From Erysipelothrix sp. UBA3383 (GTDB taxonomy: Bacteria; Bacillota_I; Bacilli_A; Erysipelotrichales; Erysipelotrichaceae), in NCBI GenBank assembly GCA_002358955.1, contig DEPV01000007.1, positions 11,486 to 21,590 of the forward strand: a stretch of 10,105 bases of DNA, in the 5' to 3' direction. Within the stretch, counting starts at the first letter, position 1. Each line of letters begins with the position of its first letter. This document shows, piece by piece, positions 1 through 6,103 of the stretch. A model generated the notes under the pieces. It had not been told where the DNA came from and did not search any database. It saw nothing but the letters and a program-made list of their open reading frames with translations. A program made the position numbers and the translations under genes.

Positions 1-1
1 G

Positions 2-934
2 TTCTCTGCAACCATGCCGGAAGAAATTCTAGACATGGGTCAGCGCATCATGGATGAGCCAACCATTATTGAAGTAAGCAATGAAAACCAAATTGATAAA
101 CGTATTTTACAACATGTGTATTACTGTGAAGATAAAGAAAAACTGTATGTTCTAAAGGATTTAGTCATCACTGAAAATCCAGATTCTTCAATTTTATTTT
201 GCAATACGAAACTATTAGTAGAAGATGTTGCAGACATGCTTTATGACATGGGAATTAACGTTAAGACGTTACATGGAGACATGGAACAGCGTGATCGCAC
301 ACAAGTCATCAACGACTTTAAACGTGGTAAATTCAGATACCTAGTAGCTACTGATGTTGCTGCAAGGGGTCTTGATATTGCTGATATTCAAGTGGTCTTT
401 AATGTTGACATTCCTGAAAATGCCGAATCTTATGTTCACCGCATTGGACGTACAGCCCGTATTGATAAAAAAGGTAAGGCCATTTCTTTAGTGAACAATT
501 ATGGAAAACGCTTCTTAGAAACCATTCTGGAAAGTACTCAAAATCAAATAGAAGTGATGGTACGTCCTTCGAAATCATTTGTTAACAGTAAAGTAAACAG
601 CTTCAATAATAAACTTGCTCGAGCACCCAAACTTCGAAAAGATAAGGGCTTTGACTTCAACCAAGAGATAATGAAGATTCATATCAATGCAGGCAAGAAA
701 ACAAAGATGCGCGTGATGGATGTTGTTGGGTCGCTGTGTGATGTTGAAGGTATGTCCAAAGATGATATTGGAGTTATCTCCGTATTGGATGTATCAACTT
801 TTGTTGATATCCTGAATAACAAAGGACCCATGCTGCTCAAAGCACTGCAAACACATCCTATTAAAGGACGTATTCGTGTTGTCAGCAAAGCTAATCCAAC
901 AGAGTATGAACGATCATTACTCCAGCAAAAATAG
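2..934 (+). CDS. DEAD-box ATP-dependent RNA helicase, DbpA/YxiN type (5' end outside window)
   Basis: This is the C-terminal part of a DEAD-box RNA helicase; the frame is open to the left edge. The first codons in frame read F-S-A-T-M-P, which is helicase motif III (SAT), so the ATG at 14 is internal and not a start. Counting from that Met, motif IV (ILFCNTK) lies near 60-66, motif Va (TDVAARGLDI) near 113-122 and motif VI (HRIGRTAR) near 142-149. About 80 residues at the C-terminus (near 215-295) match the DbpA RNA-binding domain: an INAGKK start, a DVVG segment, a DDIG-I-VLD core and a final IKGR. In DbpA and YxiN this domain binds 23S rRNA hairpin 92 during 50S assembly, so a role in ribosome maturation is inferred. 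The ATPase motifs Q, I and II lie outside the window. The gene ends with TAG and no close downstream partner follows. Confidence 0.93.
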   Translation, partial: FSATMPEEILDMGQRIMDEPTIIEVSNENQIDKRILQHVYYCEDKEKLYVLKDLVITENPDSSILFCNTKLLVEDVADMLYDMGINVKTLHGDMEQRDRTQVINDFKRGKFRYLVATDVAARGLDIADIQVVFNVDIPENAESYVHRIGRTARIDKKGKAISLVNNYGKRFLETILESTQNQIEVMVRPSKSFVNSKVNSFNNKLARAPKLRKDKGFDFNQEIMKIHINAGKKTKMRVMDVVGSLCDVEGMSKDDIGVISVLDVSTFVDILNNKGPMLLKALQTHPIKGRIRVVSKANPTEYERSLLQQK

Positions 935-957
935 AGATTAACGTGAATGCATGCTGG

Positions 958-977
958 TTGAAAGATGTATCTTTCAA
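958..977. terminator. Palindrome just after the helicase stop, possible weak terminator
   Basis: A perfect 9-base inverted repeat with a 2-base centre (TTGAAAGAT, GT, ATCTTTCAA) begins 23 bases after the helicase stop codon. In RNA it would fold as an 8-bp stem with a 4-base loop. No clean U-run follows, only a mixed T-rich stretch, so this is either a weak terminator or an mRNA 3'-end stabilising hairpin. It could act on either strand. Confidence 0.35.
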
Positions 978-1093
978 GTTATCTTTATAGGATGAATAGG
1001 TAGTATCAAGTGGGTGTAGGAATAATTAGATGCCTTATCCGTCTTCTAGTTATTCGATTAAAATTAATTCTGACTATAACACCATTTAAACAG

Positions 1094-1141
1094 TTTTAAG
1101 TTGATGATTTTCTGAAATATTGTTCTGTAGAAAACTTAAAA
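1094..1141. repeat. 9-bp inverted repeat TTTTAAGTT / AACTTAAAA
   Basis: The arms 1094-1102 and 1133-1141 are perfect reverse complements separated by 30 bases. The repeat lies immediately beyond the 3' end of the decayed minus-strand gene. It is AT-only apart from one G or C per arm, so chance is a real possibility in DNA of this composition. Confidence 0.3.
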
Positions 1142-1143
1142 AG

Positions 1144-1900
1144 TTATACTATTTTTACCATATCTACATGCTTATTAGATTCCGGTAACCCAAATTTTCC
1201 AAGATAATAAATTAGTAAATTTACCCCGTTATGATTGACATCTACTTTGAACATGTAACGTCCTAAGTTCTCGCTTTGATAGACCTTAGGTCTACTTGTA
1301 AACGGTTAATCCTGATTATAGATAATTATTCTGCCATCCTGTTAAATATAAATACTTTTGATTTTATCTATTTTATAACGTATATCTATTATATCGAGTG
1401 CATTGGTGCAAAACATGGCAGTCATGCTGGAGTATAAAATTCGATTCATTAAGGTGATGGGTCCTCTTTCTAGTTGAACATATTTATTGCCTGACATAAA
1501 ATAAATATCTCTGATGATTCGGTCTATTTCAAAGTAAGACTCTTGATGAAATCAAGATTCTTTAGATCATTATGTATAGTTTGTCTTAATGTAATGAATA
1601 TACTTATTTCTGACTTTATTGAATACAATGAATAAATTTCTGACCCTTCTATCTGTCCAAATTTTAGCATCAAATTTTGAGTAACGTGTATTTCTAAAAT
1701 CATGGTTTTTACCCAAGGATAATACTGGTCATATTTTGATAACTCTAGTTTACGACCGACATAAGTGAAGTTTTTTTTGGAGGGGTGTTTTAGATTGTCC
1801 CGATTGAATCTGAATAATTTCCTATTATGAACAATTGTCTAGTTTGATCAATAACCTTTGAAATCTCATGACCTCGCTTTTTAATAATCTTATTTGATTA
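1144..1900 (-). pseudogene. Decayed protein-coding gene of unknown family
   Basis: No intact frame remains, but protein-like segments line up one after another on the minus strand. Reading in the gene's direction: a short segment at about 1900-1790 (KRGHEISKVIDQTRQLF, then a stop); a 104-codon open stretch at 1838-1524 in another frame, with RKLELSKYDQYYPWVKTMIL near its middle and a TAG end; a 69-codon stretch at 1551-1342 in a third phase, containing FEIDRIIRDIYFMSGNKYV and ending in TAA; then the same frame continuing past one more stop to a final TAA at 1146-1144 (RYMFKVDVNHNGVNLLIYYL). Neighbouring segments overlap where the frame changes, as expected for small insertions or deletions in one ancestral gene of roughly 250 codons. 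I do not recognise the family and assign no function. Alternatively, the open stretches could be chance in AT-rich DNA, but their residue composition and shared strand argue against that. Confidence 0.5.
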
Positions 1901-2033
1901 TATATTGATAATTTCGTGTGTTAGAACAGTCATGAGATTTATCCCTTTCTTTTTGTATAGTACTCAAAGTATACAGGAAAAATCTCTTTTTTATTCCCGC
2001 CTCCATTTTACACAATCCACCGAATATAAAGGT

Positions 2034-2061
2034 TTGATAGTTTTGTTATTCATGGTAAAAT
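2034..2061 (+). promoter_or_regulatory. Sigma-A-type promoter for the S66 peptidase gene
   Basis: TTGATA at 2034-2039 and TAAAAT at 2056-2061 are separated by 16 bases. Each differs from the sigma-70/A consensus at one position, and a TG one base before the -10 box gives an extended -10 element. Transcription would begin near 2068, leaving an untranslated leader of about 58 bases before the preferred start codon. Confidence 0.6.
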
Positions 2062-2125
2062 TAATTAAAATAAGCGTTTATTTTATAAGATGAAAACTTA
2101 CAATGAGGTGAAAATGGAGGACTAC

Positions 2126-3184
2126 ATGAAAGTTAAGAAGATAGGAATTGTTAGTTTGTCTAGTGGAATATTAGGGGAAGATTTTGTACAACATCAAGTT
2201 AATATCGGAATTGAACGACTTAGTGACTATGGTATTGAGATAGAGTTCTTAGATAACTCTAAAAGAGGGGTTGAGTTTTTAAGGGATAACCCAAGGTCAA
2301 GAGCTGAAGATTTACTGAAGGCATTCGAAGATGAGTCTATCGATATGATATTATGTTCGATAGGCGGTGAAGATACCTATCGTCTATTACCTTACTTGTT
2401 TGGAAATGATGAACTTCAAAAAGTAGTAAAGCAGAAAATATTTTTAGGATTTTCGGATACAACTATGAATCATTTTATGCTTAATAAAGTCGGCATTAAA
2501 TCATTTTACGGACAGGCTTTTCTACCAGATATCTGTGAGTTTACAGAAGATATGTTGCCTTATACAAAAAAATATTTTGAAGAAATAATCCAGACAGGAA
2601 GAATATCAAAAATACAACCTAGTAATATTTGGTATAGCGCAAGACAGGATTTTAGCGAGAACTCTATAGGGATTTCGATGAAAAGCCATCCGAATCAAGG
2701 TTTTGAATTGATAAGAGGAAATTCTATATTTGAAGGCGAAATACTAGGAGGGTGTTTAGAATCAATATATGATATCTTTGATAACTCAAGATTTAAAGAT
2801 ACAGTGAGTATCTGTCAAGAGTATGGACTATTTCCAAGTTTAGAAGAATGGAAAGATAAGATTTTACTTCTTGAAACAAGTGAAGAAAAGCCAGAACCAG
2901 ATCTTTTTAGGAGAATGATTTGTAAGCTTGAAGATTACGGACTCTTTGGTGTTGTATCAGGTGTACTTGTAGGAAAACCACAGGATGAAGAATATTACAA
3001 TGAATATAAAGAGATTTTATTAGAGGAAATATCTAATAAGAATTTATCTATAGTTTGTAACATTAGTGTTGGTCATGCTACACCAAGATGTATTGTTCCG
3101 TTTGGGGTACCTGCAAAAGTGGACTTTAACAATCAAGTTATTGAATTTTTTCAACCTACTAACGAAAATGATCAAATTGCCTAG
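2126..3184 (+). CDS. S66-family serine peptidase, LD-carboxypeptidase / MccF-like
   Basis: The product is a 352-residue member of peptidase family S66, which holds LD-carboxypeptidases (peptidoglycan recycling) and MccF-type enzymes that inactivate microcin C-like peptide-nucleotides. The Ser-Glu-His triad is visible: Ser110 in GFSD, Glu250 in LLLETSEEKPEP, and His317 in VGHATP followed by PFG. Length is normal. The nucleophile context and the LLLETSEEK segment look closer to MccF than to cell-wall LdcA, but the substrate cannot be settled by eye. There is no signal peptide, so it should be cytoplasmic. The start at 2126 is chosen because GGAGG at 2116-2120 sits 5 bases upstream and family members begin just before KIGIVS. 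In-frame ATGs at 2090 and 2114 have poorer ribosome sites. By hand count 11 of 13 Arg codons are AGA/AGG, against 2 of 9 in metK, suggesting transfer. The gene stands alone between degraded stretches. Confidence 0.88.
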   Translation: MKVKKIGIVSLSSGILGEDFVQHQVNIGIERLSDYGIEIEFLDNSKRGVEFLRDNPRSRAEDLLKAFEDESIDMILCSIGGEDTYRLLPYLFGNDELQKVVKQKIFLGFSDTTMNHFMLNKVGIKSFYGQAFLPDICEFTEDMLPYTKKYFEEIIQTGRISKIQPSNIWYSARQDFSENSIGISMKSHPNQGFELIRGNSIFEGEILGGCLESIYDIFDNSRFKDTVSICQEYGLFPSLEEWKDKILLLETSEEKPEPDLFRRMICKLEDYGLFGVVSGVLVGKPQDEEYYNEYKEILLEEISNKNLSIVCNISVGHATPRCIVPFGVPAKVDFNNQVIEFFQPTNENDQIA

Positions 3185-3306
3185 ATTGATTATCCATCCG
3201 TATATAGGTTAAAAAATATCCTTTAACATCAAGGGTTAAACTCTATAAATACAGTTACTCAGGTAATATCCCTGTAATCATTCAAATGAAGATTGACATT
3301 AATTTC

Positions 3307-3352
3307 CAAGATTAATTCATACTGTAAGTCTAAAATAAGTGGATTAATCTTG
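3307..3352. repeat. 12-bp inverted repeat with 22-base spacer
   Basis: CAAGATTAATTC at 3307-3318 pairs with GGATTAATCTTG at 3341-3352. Ten outer positions are perfect, and the inner two add one G-T and one G-C pair. No U-run follows on either strand, so it is not a standard terminator. It may be a remnant of a mobile element, an mRNA 3' hairpin or a protein-binding site. Confidence 0.4.
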
Positions 3353-3518
3353 ATTTATATGCTTTCTGTTAAAAAACGAGTTGGAAGTCTCTAAAGTTAT
3401 GACAATTTACAAAGGACTTAATATGTTTTATTTCTTGTTAGATCCTTAATCTAATTTTTATCGTTCTTTCTTTCACTAGGGGTGTTCGATTTAATAATAG
3501 GTCTATATTTCTGTCTTC

Positions 3519-3671
3519 ATGTTTAATTTACTTGAAATGGGTAATGATTTTTCCAAATATAGTTATGTGATTTGGATATTTATTACGCTTGCATTTAAGA
3601 TACTTATGGCTATGGAAAATTTAGACTGCATTTACATTAGGGATGACTTACACAATAGAAATGATAGTTAA
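3519..3671 (+). CDS. Doubtful small open frame, 50 codons, one hydrophobic segment
   Basis: An ATG at 3519 opens a 50-codon frame ending in TAA. It has a hydrophobic stretch (YVIWIFITLAFKILMAM, about residues 15-31) flanked by charged residues, the layout of a small single-span membrane protein. No Shine-Dalgarno sequence precedes the ATG and a stop lies seven codons upstream in frame. The -35 box of the proposed metK promoter begins just after its stop codon. It could be a small peptide gene, a fragment of a lost gene, or chance. I do not recognise a family. Confidence 0.2.
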   Translation: MFNLLEMGNDFSKYSYVIWIFITLAFKILMAMENLDCIYIRDDLHNRNDS

Positions 3672-3673
3672 TC

Positions 3674-3702
3674 TTGCACTTCATCGCGATTTATCATATA
3701 CT
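3674..3702 (+). promoter_or_regulatory. Promoter for the metK riboswitch transcript
   Basis: TATACT at 3697-3702 matches five of six -10 consensus bases. TTGCAC at 3674-3679 is a weak -35 (TTG conserved) at the ideal spacing of 17 bases. The predicted start, near 3709, falls right at the 5' edge of the riboswitch aptamer, which supports the assignment. Confidence 0.55.
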
Positions 3703-3710
3703 TATATAGC

Positions 3711-3796
3711 AATTATCAAGAGTTGAGGTAGAGAGTTAGCTCAGAGACCTCATACCAACCTACATTATGCAAGGTGGTACAGCTAACAACGATAAG
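3711..3796 (+). ncRNA. SAM-sensing riboswitch aptamer of the SAM-I clan, lacking P4
   Basis: The stretch before metK folds on the SAM-I plan. P1 is TTATC (3713-3717) with GATAA (3791-3795). The J1/2 bases AAGAG follow, as in the S-box consensus. P2 is TGAGG (3724-3728) with CCTCA (3748-3752). P3 is ACCAACCT (3754-3761) with AGGTGGT (3772-3778) and one bulged A; it matches the S-box GCAACC/GGUGC pair with a compensatory G-C to C-G swap. A six-base pseudoknot joins GTTAGC in the P2 loop (3735-3740) to GCTAAC after P3 (3782-3787). The P4 hairpin usual in SAM-I is absent: P1 closes directly after the pseudoknot strand, as in SAM-IV and SAM-I/IV variants. Position ahead of a SAM synthetase gene gives the expected feedback logic. 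Family membership is strong; the exact subclass needs a covariance-model score. Confidence 0.85.
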
Positions 3797-3834
3797 CTTA
3801 TACACTTAAAAATGGAAAGCTTGAGGAGTTGTTA
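3784..3834 (+). promoter_or_regulatory. Antiterminator of the metK riboswitch
   Basis: Two helices can form when SAM is absent: TAACAAC (3784-3790) with GTTGTTA (3828-3834), and AAGCTT (3794-3799) with AAGCTT (3817-3822), separated by a small internal loop. This structure uses the 3' strands of the pseudoknot and of P1, and the 5' arm of the terminator. It therefore cannot coexist with the SAM-bound aptamer or with the terminator. Confidence 0.75.
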
Positions 3835-3848
3835 TCAGGCTTTTTTTT
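3816..3848 (+). terminator. Rho-independent terminator controlled by the SAM riboswitch
   Basis: AAAGCTTGA (3816-3824) pairs with TCAGGCTTT (3835-3843) through nine base pairs including one G-U, around a 10-base loop. The stem runs into eight consecutive T residues (3841-3848). It lies 20 bases before the metK start, so it would stop transcription before the gene when SAM is bound. Confidence 0.85.
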
Positions 3849-3868
3849 AATGGAAAGAAGGACACAAT

Positions 3869-4966
3869 ATGAAACCAATATTTTTTACATCTGAGAGTGT
3901 GACTGATGGTCACCCAGATAAGATCTGTGATCAAATCGCAGATGCAATACTTGATGCAGCACTAAAAGATGATGCACATTCAAAAATGGCTGTTGAAGCT
4001 ACAATTAAAGATAACTTTATTTTAGTTTATGGAGAAGCCAACACAAAATCACAAATCGACTATGCAGCAGTAGCACAAGGTGTACTGAAGAAAATCGGTT
4101 ATACTGAAGACTATGAAGTATTAGTTAAAGTAAACAAACAATCTGCACAAATCAACCATGCTGTAACTAGCATTGAAGATACGGGGGCAGGAGATCAAGG
4201 AATCATGTTTGGTTATGCAAGTAATGAAACAGCAAACTACATGCCTTTAACCATCGATTTAGCACACGCTTTAGCAAAACGTTTATCAGACCTTAAGAGT
4301 GATGTTGATTGGTTATTACCTGATGGAAAAACGCAAGTTACAGTCGCATACGATGAAAACTTCAAACCTTTATACGTTCATACAGTTTTAGTGAGTGCTT
4401 CACACAAAGAAGGCATTACACAAGAACAAATTCATGAAACAGTGATGGAAGAAGTGATTAAACCGGTGATTGATCCATCATTACTAAGAGATGATACAAA
4501 ATACATCATCAACCCATCAGGGGCTTTCAGTATCGCAGGACCATTCTCTGACTCAGGAACTACAGGACGTAAGATTGTTGTTGACTCATACGGTGGTTTT
4601 GGACGTATTGGTGGGGGATGCTTCAGTTCTAAAGACCCATCAAAAGTAGACCGTTCAGCTGCTTACTATGCACGTTATGTTGCTAAAAGTGTTGTTGCTG
4701 CAGGACTTTGTGATCGTGCAGAACTGCAATTATCATATGCTATTGGATTAAGTGATCCACTATCTGTTCACATTGACTGCTTTGGAACAGAAAAAAGACC
4801 TGTTAGCGAAATTCTTGAGATTATTAACAAGAACTTCAACTTCAAGGTCGGAAATATTATTCAAGAGTTAGACTTACTGAAACCAATCTACCAAAACACT
4901 TCAAACTTTGGTCACTTTGGTCGCAATGAGTTTAGCTGGGAAGTAATTAAACCTCTTACTTTCTAA
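3869..4966 (+). CDS. metK: S-adenosylmethionine synthetase (methionine adenosyltransferase)
   Basis: MetK makes S-adenosylmethionine from methionine and ATP in the cytoplasm, releasing phosphate and pyrophosphate. The 365-residue product shows the N-terminal TSESVTDGHPDK signature (7-18, with His15 and Asp17), the GAGDQG motif (106-111), and the central block with Asp228, Arg234-Lys235 (TTGRK) and KDPSKVD with Lys255, Lys259 and Asp261. It ends in a GHFGR-like C-terminal motif (348-352). All catalytic and ligand residues I know are present, so it should be active. It is somewhat shorter than the usual 380-400 residues. It has unusual replacements, such as NPSGAF for NPSGRF and AGPFSDSG for the common GGPxGDAG. 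The start is supported by AGAAGGA at 3856-3862, six bases upstream. Expression should fall when SAM is high through the leader riboswitch. Its 3' end overlaps the convergent tmcAL by 11 bp. Confidence 0.95.
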   Translation: MKPIFFTSESVTDGHPDKICDQIADAILDAALKDDAHSKMAVEATIKDNFILVYGEANTKSQIDYAAVAQGVLKKIGYTEDYEVLVKVNKQSAQINHAVTSIEDTGAGDQGIMFGYASNETANYMPLTIDLAHALAKRLSDLKSDVDWLLPDGKTQVTVAYDENFKPLYVHTVLVSASHKEGITQEQIHETVMEEVIKPVIDPSLLRDDTKYIINPSGAFSIAGPFSDSGTTGRKIVVDSYGGFGRIGGGCFSSKDPSKVDRSAAYYARYVAKSVVAAGLCDRAELQLSYAIGLSDPLSVHIDCFGTEKRPVSEILEIINKNFNFKVGNIIQELDLLKPIYQNTSNFGHFGRNEFSWEVIKPLTF

Positions 4967-6008
4967 GCGGTTGATCCAGTTCTAATTGAAATAAAGTATT
5001 TTGGATATCTTGGGACTTAGGCAGTGCATAGATTTGTGTTGCTAGCAGTTCCATATCCTTATTAATATAATTCTTAAACGATGGTGTATAGTGTACATCA
5101 TCGTTTTTTATATGCTTTAAGTACTCTTGGCCATTTTGATTGAAGCCTAGAATACGGACTTGATCCAGTGATGCAGGTGTATCTTTACGATGTTTCAGTA
5201 AGATGTTTAGCAGTGTGCGTTTGATGCGTGATCGTGTATAGCGTTTTGAAGTGCATGCTTCAATCAGTTCATTAAGTGGCAAGTTTTGATGTTTTTTAAA
5301 CAGGTATTCAATACCTTCATCAACCAGTAAGTACTGCTTGAGTTGCTCTGGGGTCTGAGATATCAGTGCATAGTGAATGAGAGCTTCATACTCACTAAGG
5401 ATGTGATAATCCTTAAATACCATGGGTGTTGTATGGCTAACATCATTTTTATTATGGTGAGCATAACGTATGGCACTGGCACTGGATATGATATTTTCAA
5501 TATCAAGACTGTTATAGTCATTGGTACGTTGTAAGCGATGGCCTTGAATCGATGTCATTTCCAGTTCTTTCTCATAACATTGAGCCAGTATGTTGTTAGG
5601 ACCCTTTTGACCCATTGCTTGAGCATAACTTGCACCTTGATCCATCAGAGCTTCATTAAAGCTTGCTTTCTCATCAAAGTTTAACGATTCCACACCATAG
5701 ACCAAATCATCGATGGACAGATGTTGTAATAGTTTGATGGCCGCCATTGCAAAATAGTCTGCAGATTGTAAGACGTAGTAAGTAGGCAGTTCAAGAATGA
5801 TGTCAACACCTGCATCAAGGGCAGCTTGAGTGCGTTGCCATTTATCGACAAAGGCAGGTTCACCCCGTTGTGTAAATTGAGGGGACATAATCGCAATTAA
5901 AACATCACATTGGGTGATGTTTTTTGCTTGATTGATATGGTAAATGTGGCCGTTATGAAGGGGATTGTATTCAACAATTATCCCACAGGCTCTAAGCTTA
6001 TTTGTCAT
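4956..6008 (-). CDS. tmcAL: tRNA(Met) cytidine acetate ligase (YlbM family)
   Basis: TmcAL uses ATP and acetate to form N4-acetylcytidine at the wobble position (C34) of elongator tRNA-Met. The 350-residue product shows the nucleotidyltransferase start GIIVEYNPLHNGH with HxGH-type HNGH at 18-21, then QRGEPAFVDKW (47-57), ILELPT (71-76), GPNNILAQ (136-143) and the ISSASAIR motif (174-181). These fit the YlbM/TmcAL family. It is shorter than the roughly 400 residues I recall for B. subtilis YlbM, mostly in the C-terminal part. The ATG at 6008 is the only plausible start, since no other ATG, GTG or TTG precedes the HNGH motif. No Shine-Dalgarno sequence lies upstream and an 18-base palindrome overlaps the start codon. 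The gene is divergent from trmB and convergent with metK, with no terminator between them. Confidence 0.9.
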   Translation of the reverse strand: MTNKLRACGIIVEYNPLHNGHIYHINQAKNITQCDVLIAIMSPQFTQRGEPAFVDKWQRTQAALDAGVDIILELPTYYVLQSADYFAMAAIKLLQHLSIDDLVYGVESLNFDEKASFNEALMDQGASYAQAMGQKGPNNILAQCYEKELEMTSIQGHRLQRTNDYNSLDIENIISSASAIRYAHHNKNDVSHTTPMVFKDYHILSEYEALIHYALISQTPEQLKQYLLVDEGIEYLFKKHQNLPLNELIEACTSKRYTRSRIKRTLLNILLKHRKDTPASLDQVRILGFNQNGQEYLKHIKNDDVHYTPSFKNYINKDMELLATQIYALPKSQDIQNTLFQLELDQPLRK

Positions 6009-6025
6009 ATGCTAAGTTTAGCATA
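6008..6025. promoter_or_regulatory. 18-base palindrome overlapping the tmcAL start, operator candidate
   Basis: TATGCTAA (6008-6015), GT, TTAGCATA (6018-6025) is a perfect 8-base inverted repeat. It covers the first base of the tmcAL ATG (minus strand) and lies in the divergent tmcAL-trmB region. Read on the minus strand, TATGCT at 6025-6020 could itself be a -10 box, which would make the tmcAL mRNA start only a few bases before its ATG. Its -35 region is poor. Operator, start-codon-masking hairpin and chance remain open. Confidence 0.35.
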
Positions 6026-6050
6026 CTAATCTTAAAAAGTGGGTGAAATG

Positions 6051-6080
6051 CTGAAAGAAACTATGAAAACATGTTACAAT
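6051..6080 (+). promoter_or_regulatory. Promoter of the trmB-murC operon
   Basis: TACAAT at 6075-6080 matches five of six -10 bases and is preceded by TG one base upstream (extended -10). CTGAAA at 6051-6056 matches four of six -35 bases at 18-base spacing. Transcription would start near 6087, giving a leader of under 20 bases that carries the trmB ribosome site (GCGAGG, 6092-6097). Confidence 0.6.
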
Positions 6081-6103
6081 AGATGTAGTATGCGAGGTTA
6101 AAT

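Larger units (their letters stand above)
935..2033. other. Long stretch without an intact gene
   Basis: Between the helicase stop and the promoter of the S66 peptidase there is about 1.1 kb with no convincing intact gene on either strand. It contains the palindrome at 958-977, the inverted repeat at 1094-1141 and the minus-strand gene remnant at about 1144-1900. The part at 1900-2030 has a short minus-strand open frame with a Met start (about 37 codons) and no other sign of function. I see no tRNA, rRNA or CRISPR pattern here. Together with the non-coding stretch after the peptidase, it suggests degraded acquired DNA. Confidence 0.6.
3185..3673. other. Intergenic stretch without a convincing gene
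   Basis: About 490 bases lie between the S66 peptidase stop and the metK promoter. It contains a 12-bp inverted repeat (3307-3352) and a doubtful 50-codon frame (3519-3671). On the minus strand there is a roughly 30-codon open stretch around 3280-3370 (with LILDLQYELILEINVNLHL) that may be another gene fragment. Short GGTTAAA direct repeats near 3208 and 3234, with TTTAAC between them, lie just after the peptidase stop but have no U-run. I see no clear terminator for the peptidase gene. Confidence 0.5.

Noticed and set aside
679..888. Minus-strand open frame inside the helicase RNA-binding domain
   Set aside because: Shadow of a conserved coding region; no start signals and no motifs.
935..2033. 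CRISPR array, tRNA or IS element in the long gap
   Set aside because: No regularly spaced repeats, no cloverleaf with a conserved T-loop and no recognisable transposase motif were seen on either strand.
1905..2093. 62-codon plus-strand open frame ending at the S66 gene
   Set aside because: It has no ribosome site, covers the promoter at 2034-2061 and overlaps the minus-strand remnant region. Its composition looks like chance in AT-rich DNA.
2090..2125. Extended N-terminus of the S66 peptidase from the ATG at 2090
   Set aside because: No Shine-Dalgarno precedes 2090, while GGAGG stands 5 bases before the ATG at 2126, and the family homology begins right after that Met.
3208..3240. Terminator for the S66 gene from GGTTAAA/TTTAAC repeats
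   Set aside because: The stems are only 6 bp, A-T rich and not followed by a U-run.
5343..5896. Other open frames inside tmcAL (5343-5534 plus, 5681-5896 minus)
   Set aside because: They lie entirely within a well-supported gene in other phases, lack ribosome sites and show no motifs.
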